Positions 30,337-38,550 of a stretch of DNA of 64,000 bases are shown here, in pieces. The DNA comes from Virgisporangium aurantiacum (GTDB taxonomy: Bacteria; Actinomycetota; Actinomycetes; Mycobacteriales; Micromonosporaceae). The stretch is taken from assembly GCF_016863635.1 (NCBI RefSeq), contig NZ_BOPG01000033.1:124001-188000 (forward strand). Direction: 5' to 3'. The number at the start of each line of letters is the position of its first letter. The first letter of the stretch is position 1. Both the position numbers and the translations under genes were made by a program. The notes under the pieces were generated by a model. It was given only the letters and a program-made list of their open reading frames with translations, made no database searches and was not told the origin of the DNA.

Positions 30337-32568
30337 GTGGAGACCGTCGTGGCGCGTCTGACCGCGCGGGAGCGGGAGATCGCCGAGCTGGCCGCCGGCG
30401 GCCTCACCAGCGCCGAGATCGGGCGCCGGTTGTTTCTCAGCACCCGCACCGTCGACAGTCATCTGGGACGTGTCTACGCCAAGTTGGCGGTGGCCAACAG
30501 GACCGGGCTGGCGGCCGTGATGATCGCCGGTCGGAGCGTCGAGGGGACGGCGGGCGGCGGCAGCAGCGTGCCGGCGCAGCTTCCCGCCGGGGTACCGACC
30601 TTCGTCGGCCGGACGGAGCACCTGCGGCGCCTCGACGACCTGCTCGCCGCGGCGGGCAACGACGGGCCCGTCGTGTGTGCCGTCACCGGCACCGCCGGCG
30701 TGGGAAAGACGACGCTGGCCGTGCACTGGGCGCACCGCGTCGCCGATCGGTTTCCCGACGGGTTGTTGCATGTCGACCTGCGTGGTTTCCACCCGTCCGT
30801 CGCCCCGCTGCCGGCCGCCGACGTGATCCGTGACTTCCTCATCGCGCTCGATGTTCCGCCCGATCGGATCCCGGCCGGCCCGCAGGCGCTCGCCGCGCTG
30901 TACCGCACGACGCTGGCCGGGCGTCGGGTGCTGATCGTGCTGGACAACGCGCACGACGCCGACCAGGTGCGGCCGCTGCTGCCCGGCTCGCCCGGTGCGT
31001 TCGTGGTGGTGACCAGCCGCGACCGGCTCACCAGCCTGCTCGCCGCGGGCGCCCGGCACGTGAGCGTCGACCTGCTGCCCGACGACGAGGCCGTCGCGCT
31101 GCTGGCCACCCGCGTCGACCGCCGTCGGGTGTCGAAGGAGCCCGCGGCGGCGCGCCGGATCATCGACCGGTGCGCCCGGCTGCCGCTGGCAATCAGCGTC
31201 GCCGCGGCCCGCGTGGTCACGCATCCCACGTTCAGCCTGGCCGGGCTCGCCGACGACCTGGAACACGTCCACCACGGGCTCGACGTGCTCGTCAGCGGCG
31301 ACGCGACCACCGACGTGCGGGCCGTCTTCGCCAGCTCGTACCACCACCTCAGCGGGTCGGAGGCGCGGATGTTCCGCCTGCTCGGCCTGCATCACGGACC
31401 CGACATCTCGCCACCGGTCGCGGCGGCCATGTCGGGCCTGCGGCCGGCACAGGCCCGGTCGACGCTGTCCGCGCTGGCGCGGACGCACCTGATCACCGAG
31501 CACACGCCCGGCCGCTTCACCACGCACGAACTGCTCCACCGGTACGCCGGCGAACTCGTCCGCGACAACGACTCCGGGGCCGAACGCAGCGGCGCCGTGG
31601 ACCGGATGATCGACCACTACGTGGCCATGGCGTGGCGGGCGGGGGAACTGGTCGCACCGCACCGCCGGATGTGTCACCGCCTCGGGCCCGCACTGGATTC
31701 TACGGTGGTTGGCCTGGGTTCGGCCGAGGAGGCGCAGCGGTGGTACGACGCGGAGCGACCCGCGATCCTCGCCGCGGTGCGGCACGGCACGATGGACGGC
31801 CGCCTGGTGGAACTGGCGTGTGCCCTGGCCGAGCTGTTCGACCGGCGCGGCCACTGGCACGACTGGGCCGCGATCGCCGGCCGGGCGCTGACGGTCGCGG
31901 TGCGGCGCGACGACCGGGGCGCGCAGGCCTGCCTGCACCGCAGCCGGGCCCGGGCCGCGGTGTGGCTCGCCGACCCGGACACCGCCCGCAGCCATCTGCG
32001 CCAGGCCATCGACCGCTACGACGAGGTGGGCGACCTGTTCGGCCTGGCCCACGCGCACCGCACGCTGGCCTGGTTCCTCGGGCGGCAGGGCGAGCGCCGG
32101 GCCGCCGTGCGCCATGCCCGCCGGGCGGTGCGGCTGCACCTGGCCGCCGGTGACCCGGCCGGGCAGGGCTTGAGCCTGAACTCGCTGGGCTGGCAGCACG
32201 CGCACCTCGGCGAGTACGACCTGGCGGCGCGCTACTGCACCGCGGCCATCCGGCTCCTCGACGAGGCCGGCGACCGCAGCGGGCTGGGGCACGCGCACGA
32301 CAGCCTCGGCTACGTCGAGCACCGGCGGAACGACCACGCGAGCGCGATGCGCCTCTACCGGTCCGCGATCGTCCTGTTCCTGGAGACGGGTGACCGGTAC
32401 AACGAGGCCGACACGCTGATCCGCCTCGGCGACACCCACCACGACCTCGGCGAAACGGGAGCGGCCGTCGACGCGTGGCGGCGCGCCGACGAGATCCTCA
32501 CCGGCCTGCGTCACCCGGATGTGCAGCGGGCACGCGAACGGCTGGACGGGACGGTCGCGGTGCACTGA
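30337..32568 (+). CDS. STAND regulator: N-terminal LuxR HTH, NB-ARC ATPase, TPR
   Basis: A 743-residue signal-transduction ATPase. Residues ~6-60 form a LuxR/FixJ HTH (LTAREREIAELAAGGLTSAEIG, STRTVDSHLGRVYAKL). A linker leads to NB-ARC with Walker A GTAGVGKTT at 118-126, Walker B VLIVLDNAHDA, sensor VVVTSRDRL and a GxP motif LPLAISVAAARV. The C-terminal ~300 residues are TPRs (GLSLNSLGWQHAHLGEYDLAARYCTAAIRLL). Most LAL/LuxR STAND proteins carry LuxR at the C-terminus, so this order is unusual and closer to AfsR/SARP layout. The start is GTG 30337, with GTG 30349 possible. Its last 71 bp overlap the converging MFS gene of the biosynthetic operon, so it might regulate that operon; this is inference. 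Confidence 0.88.
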   Translation: METVVARLTAREREIAELAAGGLTSAEIGRRLFLSTRTVDSHLGRVYAKLAVANRTGLAAVMIAGRSVEGTAGGGSSVPAQLPAGVPTFVGRTEHLRRLDDLLAAAGNDGPVVCAVTGTAGVGKTTLAVHWAHRVADRFPDGLLHVDLRGFHPSVAPLPAADVIRDFLIALDVPPDRIPAGPQALAALYRTTLAGRRVLIVLDNAHDADQVRPLLPGSPGAFVVVTSRDRLTSLLAAGARHVSVDLLPDDEAVALLATRVDRRRVSKEPAAARRIIDRCARLPLAISVAAARVVTHPTFSLAGLADDLEHVHHGLDVLVSGDATTDVRAVFASSYHHLSGSEARMFRLLGLHHGPDISPPVAAAMSGLRPAQARSTLSALARTHLITEHTPGRFTTHELLHRYAGELVRDNDSGAERSGAVDRMIDHYVAMAWRAGELVAPHRRMCHRLGPALDSTVVGLGSAEEAQRWYDAERPAILAAVRHGTMDGRLVELACALAELFDRRGHWHDWAAIAGRALTVAVRRDDRGAQACLHRSRARAAVWLADPDTARSHLRQAIDRYDEVGDLFGLAHAHRTLAWFLGRQGERRAAVRHARRAVRLHLAAGDPAGQGLSLNSLGWQHAHLGEYDLAARYCTAAIRLLDEAGDRSGLGHAHDSLGYVEHRRNDHASAMRLYRSAIVLFLETGDRYNEADTLIRLGDTHHDLGETGAAVDAWRRADEILTGLRHPDVQRARERLDGTVAVH

Positions 32569-33751
32569 CGGCGCGGCGGCGGATCGCGGCACCGATCCGC
32601 CACTGCAGGAACGCGGCGACCGCGCAGGCGACCGCGCAGGTCGACCACAGCACGTCCGCGCCGATGCCGAGCAGCCAGGTGCCGAGCGCCGGACCGACCA
32701 CGGCGGCGGCGCCACCCCACGCGGTGCCCCACACGCCGCTGTAGCGTCCCCGCAGGTGCTCCGGGCTGAGCGTCATCACGATGGCCTGTCCGACGCTGAC
32801 GATCGCGATCTCGCCGAGGGTCCAGATGAGCACGGTGACGATGTACGTGGCGAGGTTGGTCGCGACCGCGCAGAGGCCGAACCCGGTGCCGACGAGCAGG
32901 ACCCCGACCGCGAACACGGTGTTGTGGTCGCGCCGGGCGGCCCACGGCCCGACCAGCGGTTGCAGCACGACGATGACGACGCCGTTCATCGCCACCGCGA
33001 CGCCGTACCCGGCCGCGCCGAGCCCGCCGTCGACCATCGCGATCGGCAACGTCGAGTACGCCTGCGCGTAGACGATGCCGTAGACGAGGGTGATCAGGCA
33101 GTAGGTCACCATCAGCCGGTCGCGCAGCAGCGTCCCGAATCCGCCGGCGGGCCGCGCCGTCCGGTCCGGTGCGGCCGGCCGGTCGACCCGGCCGAGCAGC
33201 AGGATGCCGGCGAACAGCGCGGCGCACAGGCTGTTGGTCCAGAACAGCCAGTGGGCGCTCACGCTCTCGAAGACGCCGCCGAGCACCATCGCGCCGGAGA
33301 ACCCGAGATTGACCGCCCAGAACAGCAGTCCGTACGCGCGGGCCCGGTCGGGCGGCGCCACGACGTCGGCGACGAGCGCGGTGGCCGCCGGCCGGTAGGC
33401 GTCGATCGCGAGGCCGAGGAGGAACACGGCGACCGTCAACGCCGGCGGGCCGGTGGTGGCGCCCACGAGGAGCATGACCGCGGCGCTGGCCAGCAGGCTG
33501 GTCACCATCGTGGCCAGCCGGCCGACGCGGTCGGTCAGCCAGCCACCGACCACCTGGGAAGCGGCCTGCCCGGCACCGAACACCGCGATCTGGAGACCGG
33601 TCGCGGCGAGGCTGAGCCCCAGCCCGGTGTGCAGGTAGACGGCGAGGAACGGCTGCACCACGGTGCCGAGGCGGTTGACGACGGTGCCGGTCCACAACAA
33701 CCAGAACGACCGCGGCAGGCCGCCGAACCGGGCGGACAGGAACGGCGTCAC
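32498..33751 (-). CDS. MFS transporter, drug-exporter type
   Basis: A 417-residue, ~12-helix major facilitator. The loop 2-3 signature is GGWLTDRVGRLATM, and a second-half repeat follows (PLVGPWAARRDHN). It resembles LmrP/MDR-type exporters. The start is GTG 33751, overlapping the stop of the ATP-grasp gene by 4 bp; it is the last gene of the ten-gene operon. A role as exporter and self-protection for the operon's product is likely from position. Confidence 0.88.
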   Translation of the reverse strand: MTPFLSARFGGLPRSFWLLWTGTVVNRLGTVVQPFLAVYLHTGLGLSLAATGLQIAVFGAGQAASQVVGGWLTDRVGRLATMVTSLLASAAVMLLVGATTGPPALTVAVFLLGLAIDAYRPAATALVADVVAPPDRARAYGLLFWAVNLGFSGAMVLGGVFESVSAHWLFWTNSLCAALFAGILLLGRVDRPAAPDRTARPAGGFGTLLRDRLMVTYCLITLVYGIVYAQAYSTLPIAMVDGGLGAAGYGVAVAMNGVVIVVLQPLVGPWAARRDHNTVFAVGVLLVGTGFGLCAVATNLATYIVTVLIWTLGEIAIVSVGQAIVMTLSPEHLRGRYSGVWGTAWGGAAAVVGPALGTWLLGIGADVLWSTCAVACAVAAFLQWRIGAAIRRRAVSAPRPSRPAVRVPAAHPGDAGR

Positions 33752-35004
33752 GCGTACACGGCCGTCCGGATCATCGTGTGCGCGGCCACCGTCTCCATCC
33801 GCGCCGCGCACTCGGCCACCGAGTCGGCGGTGACGACCGCGAACCCGGCCCGCGCGAAGTAGCGCCGGCCCGGGGTGGGGCTCATGTGGTCGCCGGGCTT
33901 GACCAGCCACACCACCCGCTCCAGCCATGGCGCGCCGGCCACCGCGGCGTCGATCTCGCAGGCGTCGACGGTGCCGGCGTCCTCGGCGTAGAGGAACCGC
34001 ACCCCGGCGACCCGGTTCCGCGCCGCGCCGGGCGTCACCGGTCGGCCCGCATCGAGCGTCACCGGCCGGCCGGCGGCGATGTCGCCGGTGGCCACGCCGA
34101 CGTCGACGCCGGTGGCGAGCAGCCCCAGTTCGGAGATGTAGTCGCCGCCGGAGCGGCCGTTCACCTCGACGATGCGCGGCCCGCCCGGGGTCAACCGGAG
34201 CTCGGTGTGGGTGACGGCGTTGTCGACGCCGAGGGCGTGATGCGCCGCCGCGACGATGTCGTGGACGAGGGCGGGGTCGTCGACGATGAGCTCCGGCGCC
34301 GCCACGATGTGGCCGAGCTCCTCGAAGTGCGGCGCGTACCCGAGGACCTTCAGGGCGTAGACGGCGGTCTCGACCCGCCCGCCGGCCACGGCGCTGTCGA
34401 CGCTGACCTCGTCGCCGGTGAGGCACTCCTCGACGAGGACGCCCGGGCGGAACTCCCACGGGCCGTTGGACTCGCTGGTGCCGGCCCGGTCGAACGCGGC
34501 GGCCAGGTGGTCGGGGCCGGTCACCAGCGACACCCCGAAGCTGGCCGACAGCGACCGCGGCTTGACCACGACCGGGTAGCCGATCGCCCGCGCCGCGTCG
34601 GACGCCTCGCGGACGTCGTCGACGAGGACGGAGAGCGCCGAGGGGACGCCGGCGGCGCGCAACGCGGTGCGCGTCTCCCACTTGTCGCGGCACCGCATCG
34701 CCGCGGCCGGCGCGCAGTGCGGGACCCCGAGCGTCTCGCCCACGACCGCCGCCATCTCGACGCACCACTCGTAGTAGGTGAACACACCGGCGACGGGGTA
34801 GCGGTCGGCGAACGCCACGGCGGCGGCGATGTAGCCGGCCGTGTCGGACTGGTCGACGACGACGTGGTCGCGGACGTACGGCAGTTCCCACGTCGGCGGG
34901 TCGGGGGAGACCAGCACCAGCGGGTAGCGCGCGGCGATGCGGGCGAGCATCGGCTCGCGGTACTCGCTCCGGCCCGCGCACAGCACGATCAGGACGGGGT
35001 CCAT
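33748..35004 (-). CDS. ATP-grasp amide/peptide ligase
   Basis: A 418-residue ATP-grasp enzyme like those that join amino acids or acids to amines without a ribosome or NRPS. The N-terminal preATP domain is MDPVLIVLCAGRSEYREPML. The ATP-grasp core includes GYPVVVKPRSLSASFGVSLV (~145-165), the acidic EECLTGDEVSVDSA and the metal motif PRIVEVNGRSGGDYI. Such ligases activate a carboxylate as an acyl phosphate and couple it to an amine. ATG 35004 is used; the 5' end overlaps the dehydrogenase by 16 bp and the 3' end overlaps MFS by 4 bp. It is the only bond-forming ligase in the operon, so it probably performs the assembly step. Confidence 0.87.
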   Translation of the reverse strand: MDPVLIVLCAGRSEYREPMLARIAARYPLVLVSPDPPTWELPYVRDHVVVDQSDTAGYIAAAVAFADRYPVAGVFTYYEWCVEMAAVVGETLGVPHCAPAAAMRCRDKWETRTALRAAGVPSALSVLVDDVREASDAARAIGYPVVVKPRSLSASFGVSLVTGPDHLAAAFDRAGTSESNGPWEFRPGVLVEECLTGDEVSVDSAVAGGRVETAVYALKVLGYAPHFEELGHIVAAPELIVDDPALVHDIVAAAHHALGVDNAVTHTELRLTPGGPRIVEVNGRSGGDYISELGLLATGVDVGVATGDIAAGRPVTLDAGRPVTPGAARNRVAGVRFLYAEDAGTVDACEIDAAVAGAPWLERVVWLVKPGDHMSPTPGRRYFARAGFAVVTADSVAECAARMETVAAHTMIRTAVYA

Positions 35005-36047
35005 GGTTCTCCCTCGAAGTTCGGAGGTTCGGCGTTCGGCAGCAGGATCACCTTCACCGCCTGGTGTTCCGTCGCGCGCCGGGCCGTCTCGTACGCCTCG
35101 GCCGCCGCGTGCATCGGGTACGTGTGGGTGACCAGCCGACCCGGTCGCAACCGGCCCGCCCGCACGAGCCGCAGCAGGTCGGGTACCGATCCGGTGGTGA
35201 GCAGGCCGGTGGTGACGGTGAGGTCGCGGGCCCACACCCGGTCCAGCGGCAGCGACACCGGCGCGCGGTGCACGCCGATGTTGGCCACGACGCCGCCGAC
35301 GGCGGCCATGCGGACGCAGGCGTCGAACGTCTCCGGCGTGCCGACCGCCTCGACGGCCAGGTCGACGCCGGTGCCGCCGGTGAGCTCCATGACCCGGGCC
35401 GCGACATCGCCCGCGGCGTCCACGGCGTCGGCCGCACCGAGGCACAGCGCGAGCTCGCGGCGGAACGCGGACCGGCCGACGGCGACGATCCGCCCGGCGC
35501 CGCAGGCCGCCGCCGTCATGACGACGCCGAGGCCGACCGGGCCGAGCCCGACCACCGCGACCGTGCCGCCGGGCCGCAGGTGGTCCCGGACGGCGAGTTC
35601 GTAGCCGGTCGGGAACACGTCGGCGAGCAGGACGGCGTCGGTGTCGCTGACGTCGTCCGGCAACCGGTGCAGGCTGGTGTCGGCGTCGGGTATCCGGGCG
35701 AATCCGGCGTGCACGCCGTCGACGCTGTTGCCCAGCACCCAGCCCGGCCGGCCGGAACCGCGGTCCGAACGGCCGGAACCGCGCCCGGTCATCGCGGGGA
35801 CCAGCACCCGGTCGCCCTCGCCCAGCGTGGTCACCGCGGCGCCGCGAGCCACGACGGTGCCCACCGCCTCGTGGCCGAGCACCCGACCCGCCGCCACGCC
35901 GGTGCCGCCGGCCAGGATGCGGAGATCGGACGCGCACACGCCGGCCGCGTCGACGCGCACCACCACGTCGGCGGGCGCGTCGACGACCGGATCGGGCACC
36001 GCATCCCAGGACACGGTGCCCGGCCCGCGGTAGACCAGCGCGTTCAC
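34989..36047 (-). CDS. Zinc-type medium-chain alcohol dehydrogenase, no structural-zinc loop
   Basis: A 352-residue MDR. The catalytic zinc ligands are Cys38 (GVCASDLR) and His59-Glu60 (LGHEAVG). The NAD domain contains VAVVGLGPVGLGVVM. The usual four-cysteine structural-zinc loop is absent; its place is taken by a Gly/Arg/Ser stretch, TGRGSGRSDRGSGRPG, encoded by a short internal DNA duplication. It probably oxidises an alcohol or reduces an aldehyde of the pathway, for instance the aldehyde left after amine oxidation or transamination; the substrate is unknown. GTG 36047 overlaps the HpaB-like stop by 4 bp. Confidence 0.85.
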   Translation of the reverse strand: MNALVYRGPGTVSWDAVPDPVVDAPADVVVRVDAAGVCASDLRILAGGTGVAAGRVLGHEAVGTVVARGAAVTTLGEGDRVLVPAMTGRGSGRSDRGSGRPGWVLGNSVDGVHAGFARIPDADTSLHRLPDDVSDTDAVLLADVFPTGYELAVRDHLRPGGTVAVVGLGPVGLGVVMTAAACGAGRIVAVGRSAFRRELALCLGAADAVDAAGDVAARVMELTGGTGVDLAVEAVGTPETFDACVRMAAVGGVVANIGVHRAPVSLPLDRVWARDLTVTTGLLTTGSVPDLLRLVRAGRLRPGRLVTHTYPMHAAAEAYETARRATEHQAVKVILLPNAEPPNFEGEPWTPS

Positions 36048-37507
36048 TCCTCGATGCCGTAGCCGTCGAGGCAGGCGTTCGCGAGCCGCTCGCACGCGTC
36101 GGTGTCGCTCCGCCGCACGATCGTCTGCAGGTAGTTGTGCGGTGCGCCGTGGTAGAAGCGCTCGTACTGCTCGTGCCGGCCGCCGAACTCGGTGCCGAGC
36201 GCGTCCCAGGCCAGCTTGTACAGCTTGATGCGCTGTTCGGCGGTGCTCGCGGGCGTCCGCATGAACTTCCGGATGACCGGTGCGAGTTCCGGGTTGAGCA
36301 GGTCGCGCACGGTCGCCGGCAGCATGATCGGGCCGCCGCCGGAGAGCAGCTTCAACTCGGTGACCGCGTTCTGGTACAGCTCGGGCGCGACCGCGAGGTG
36401 CGACACGCCGATCTCCCGGTTGGGTTCCACGGCGCCGACCGGGCCGTCGACCGGCTGGCACGCGGTCTCCATCGCGATCACCAGCGACTTCGCCGTGTTG
36501 AGCCAGCTGAGCATCCGGCCGATCTGCATCTTCACCGGCGGCAGGTCGAACGTGCGGTTGGCCTTGGTGATCAGCAACGCGAGCCCGGTGAGGAACTCCA
36601 GCTTGGTCCACAGCCGGGTGGCGCCGTGGTGGATGAAGTTCACGAACGCCGACGAGCCCCACCACTGCCCGGCCGCGACGTCGACGTCGCGGTAGACCAG
36701 CACCCGCTCCCACGGCACGAACACGTTGTCGTAGACGATCAGCGCGTCGTTCTCGTCGAAGCGGGACGCGAGCGGGTTGTCGAAGACGCTGCGGGCGCCG
36801 GCCTCGTACGACACCCGGGAAATGATCTTCACGCCGGGCGCGTTGACCGGCGTCGAGAACAGCAGCGCGTAGTCGGCCTCCTGCGGCGCCAGCGGGGAGG
36901 TGCCGCCGACCAGGATCTCGTCGGAGAACGCCGCCGCCGTCCCGATCATCTTGGCGCCGCTCACCACGATCCCGCCGTCGCGTTCCGCGACGACCCGCAC
37001 GTAGATGTCGTCGGCGCCCTGCTCCGACGGCGCCTTGGTGCGGTCCGAGCGCGGGTCGACCAGCGTGTGCGCCTGGTAGAGATCCTGCTCGGACACCCGC
37101 CGGTGGTGCGCCAGCACGTTGGCGCTGCCGTCGAAGGTGGCGCCCACGAACGCGTGCGGCGCGGTGACGAAACCGGTCACCGCGTTGGCGATGTAGTCGG
37201 GTGACCGGCCCAGGAACCCGAACGACGCCTCCGACCACACCTTGAACGCCTGCCGCTTCGCGACCAGATCGCCGTGGCTGCGCGGGACCTGGAACGCGCG
37301 CAGGATCCGGGTACCGGTCTCCGGCGACTCCACGGTCAGCACGTCGCGGGTGGCCGGGTCGTGCGTCAGGTCGTAGAGGTGGGCGAACGACCGGATGCTG
37401 GCGGCGAACGCGGGGTGCGTCGTGACGTCCTTCACCCGCTCTCCGTCGTACCAGACCTCGCGGCCGTCCCTGAGCGACGCGATGTATTCCTCGCCGGTCC
37501 TGGTCAT
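36044..37507 (-). CDS. HpaB-family FADH2-dependent aromatic monooxygenase
   Basis: A 487-residue protein matching 4-hydroxyphenylacetate 3-monooxygenase oxygenase subunits (MTRTGEEYIASLRDGREVWYDGERVKDV, the classic N-terminus). It includes ARSVFDNPLASRFDENDALIVYDNVFVPWERVLVYRD and the C-terminal AWDALGTEFGGRHEQYERFYHG. The family uses FADH2 supplied by a separate reductase to ortho-hydroxylate phenols to catechols, and some members act on tyrosine, pyrroles or other heteroaromatics. The reductase is probably the first gene of the same operon. ATG 37507 overlaps the aminotransferase stop by 4 bp. This enzyme most constrains the operon product to a hydroxylated aromatic. Confidence 0.92.
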   Translation of the reverse strand: MTRTGEEYIASLRDGREVWYDGERVKDVTTHPAFAASIRSFAHLYDLTHDPATRDVLTVESPETGTRILRAFQVPRSHGDLVAKRQAFKVWSEASFGFLGRSPDYIANAVTGFVTAPHAFVGATFDGSANVLAHHRRVSEQDLYQAHTLVDPRSDRTKAPSEQGADDIYVRVVAERDGGIVVSGAKMIGTAAAFSDEILVGGTSPLAPQEADYALLFSTPVNAPGVKIISRVSYEAGARSVFDNPLASRFDENDALIVYDNVFVPWERVLVYRDVDVAAGQWWGSSAFVNFIHHGATRLWTKLEFLTGLALLITKANRTFDLPPVKMQIGRMLSWLNTAKSLVIAMETACQPVDGPVGAVEPNREIGVSHLAVAPELYQNAVTELKLLSGGGPIMLPATVRDLLNPELAPVIRKFMRTPASTAEQRIKLYKLAWDALGTEFGGRHEQYERFYHGAPHNYLQTIVRRSDTDACERLANACLDGYGIEE

Positions 37508-38550
37508 GTCCGGTCCTCCAATGCTCGAACGATGCGGTCGACTGATGCCGTGGTTGCCGTCTCGCCGAGCAGGCCGATCCGCACGGCACCCGCGAGCGGC
37601 GGCAGGCCGCGGCCGATCATCAGCCCGTGCCGGATCGCCCGGCGCGCGTACAGGTCCGGGTCGTCGCACGGCACGACCGTGACGAGGTTCGCGGCGTGGC
37701 CGTCCGGCGCGAAGACGTCGAAGCCCGCCGCGCGCAGGCGGGACCGCAGGTACCCGGCCAGCGCGTGCCGGTCCGCGATCCACGAATCCACGCCGACGGA
37801 CGCGATGCGGGCCACCGAGGCGGCGAGCGCCCGCACCACGGCGGTCGGCATGGTGACCGGGTGCGGCTCCCACTCGTCCTTGTCCCGGGCCTCCTGCCAG
37901 CGGGTCAGGTCGAAGAACCACGACCGGGGCCGGTGTCGCCGGATCTGCTCGGAACCGCGTCGGTCGAACGCGACGATCGCCAGCCCGGGCGGGGCGGCCA
38001 GCCCCTTCTGCGGCGCGGTCACCACCGCGTCGATGCCGCTCTCCCGCAGCCGCAGTCGCTCCCCGCCGGCGGACGCGACGGCGTCGACCACGAACGTCAC
38101 GCCGGCGGCCCGGGCCCGGCGGGCCAGTTCCTCGACGGGATGCCGGATCCCGGTGGTGGAGTCGACGTGGACGGCCAGCAGCCCGTCGGCGCCGGCCAGG
38201 TCGAGCCCGTCGGGGTCGACCGGCGCGCCGAGCGGGGTCGCCACCAGCTTCACCCGCAACCCGAGCGCCTCGGCGACCTCGGCGACCCGGGTGGCGAAGT
38301 AGCCGGTGTCGGGGACGACGACCCGGTCGCCGGCCGCGAACAGGTTGGCGATCGCGATCTCGATGCCGGCCGTGCCGGAGCCGGGCAGGATGTAGGCCGT
38401 CTCGGCGTCGAGCAGGTGCGCGACGTCGTCGAGCAGGCCGCGGAAGAACGGCGCCCACCGGTCGCCGTAGTGCGGCACGGTCTGCTCGGCGAGCACGGCC
38501 AGATCGTCCGGATGGAGCTCGGCCGGCCCCGGGATCATCAGCCGTTCCAC
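37504..38550 (-). CDS. Class V PLP aminotransferase
   Basis: A 348-residue fold-type I enzyme of the alanine-glyoxylate/2-aminoethylphosphonate/phosphoserine aminotransferase group. It starts MIPGPAELHP and contains YILPGSGTAGIEIAIANL, the cofactor Asp in FVVDAVASAGGERL and the Schiff-base Lys in VVTAPQKGLAAPPGL. The start is GTG 38550 inside the 3' end of the decarboxylase gene (13-bp overlap); ATG 38538 is an in-frame alternative. It probably adds or removes an amino group on a small keto or amino acid used by the ATP-grasp ligase, but the sequence does not fix the substrate. Confidence 0.87.
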   Translation of the reverse strand: MERLMIPGPAELHPDDLAVLAEQTVPHYGDRWAPFFRGLLDDVAHLLDAETAYILPGSGTAGIEIAIANLFAAGDRVVVPDTGYFATRVAEVAEALGLRVKLVATPLGAPVDPDGLDLAGADGLLAVHVDSTTGIRHPVEELARRARAAGVTFVVDAVASAGGERLRLRESGIDAVVTAPQKGLAAPPGLAIVAFDRRGSEQIRRHRPRSWFFDLTRWQEARDKDEWEPHPVTMPTAVVRALAASVARIASVGVDSWIADRHALAGYLRSRLRAAGFDVFAPDGHAANLVTVVPCDDPDLYARRAIRHGLMIGRGLPPLAGAVRIGLLGETATTASVDRIVRALEDRT

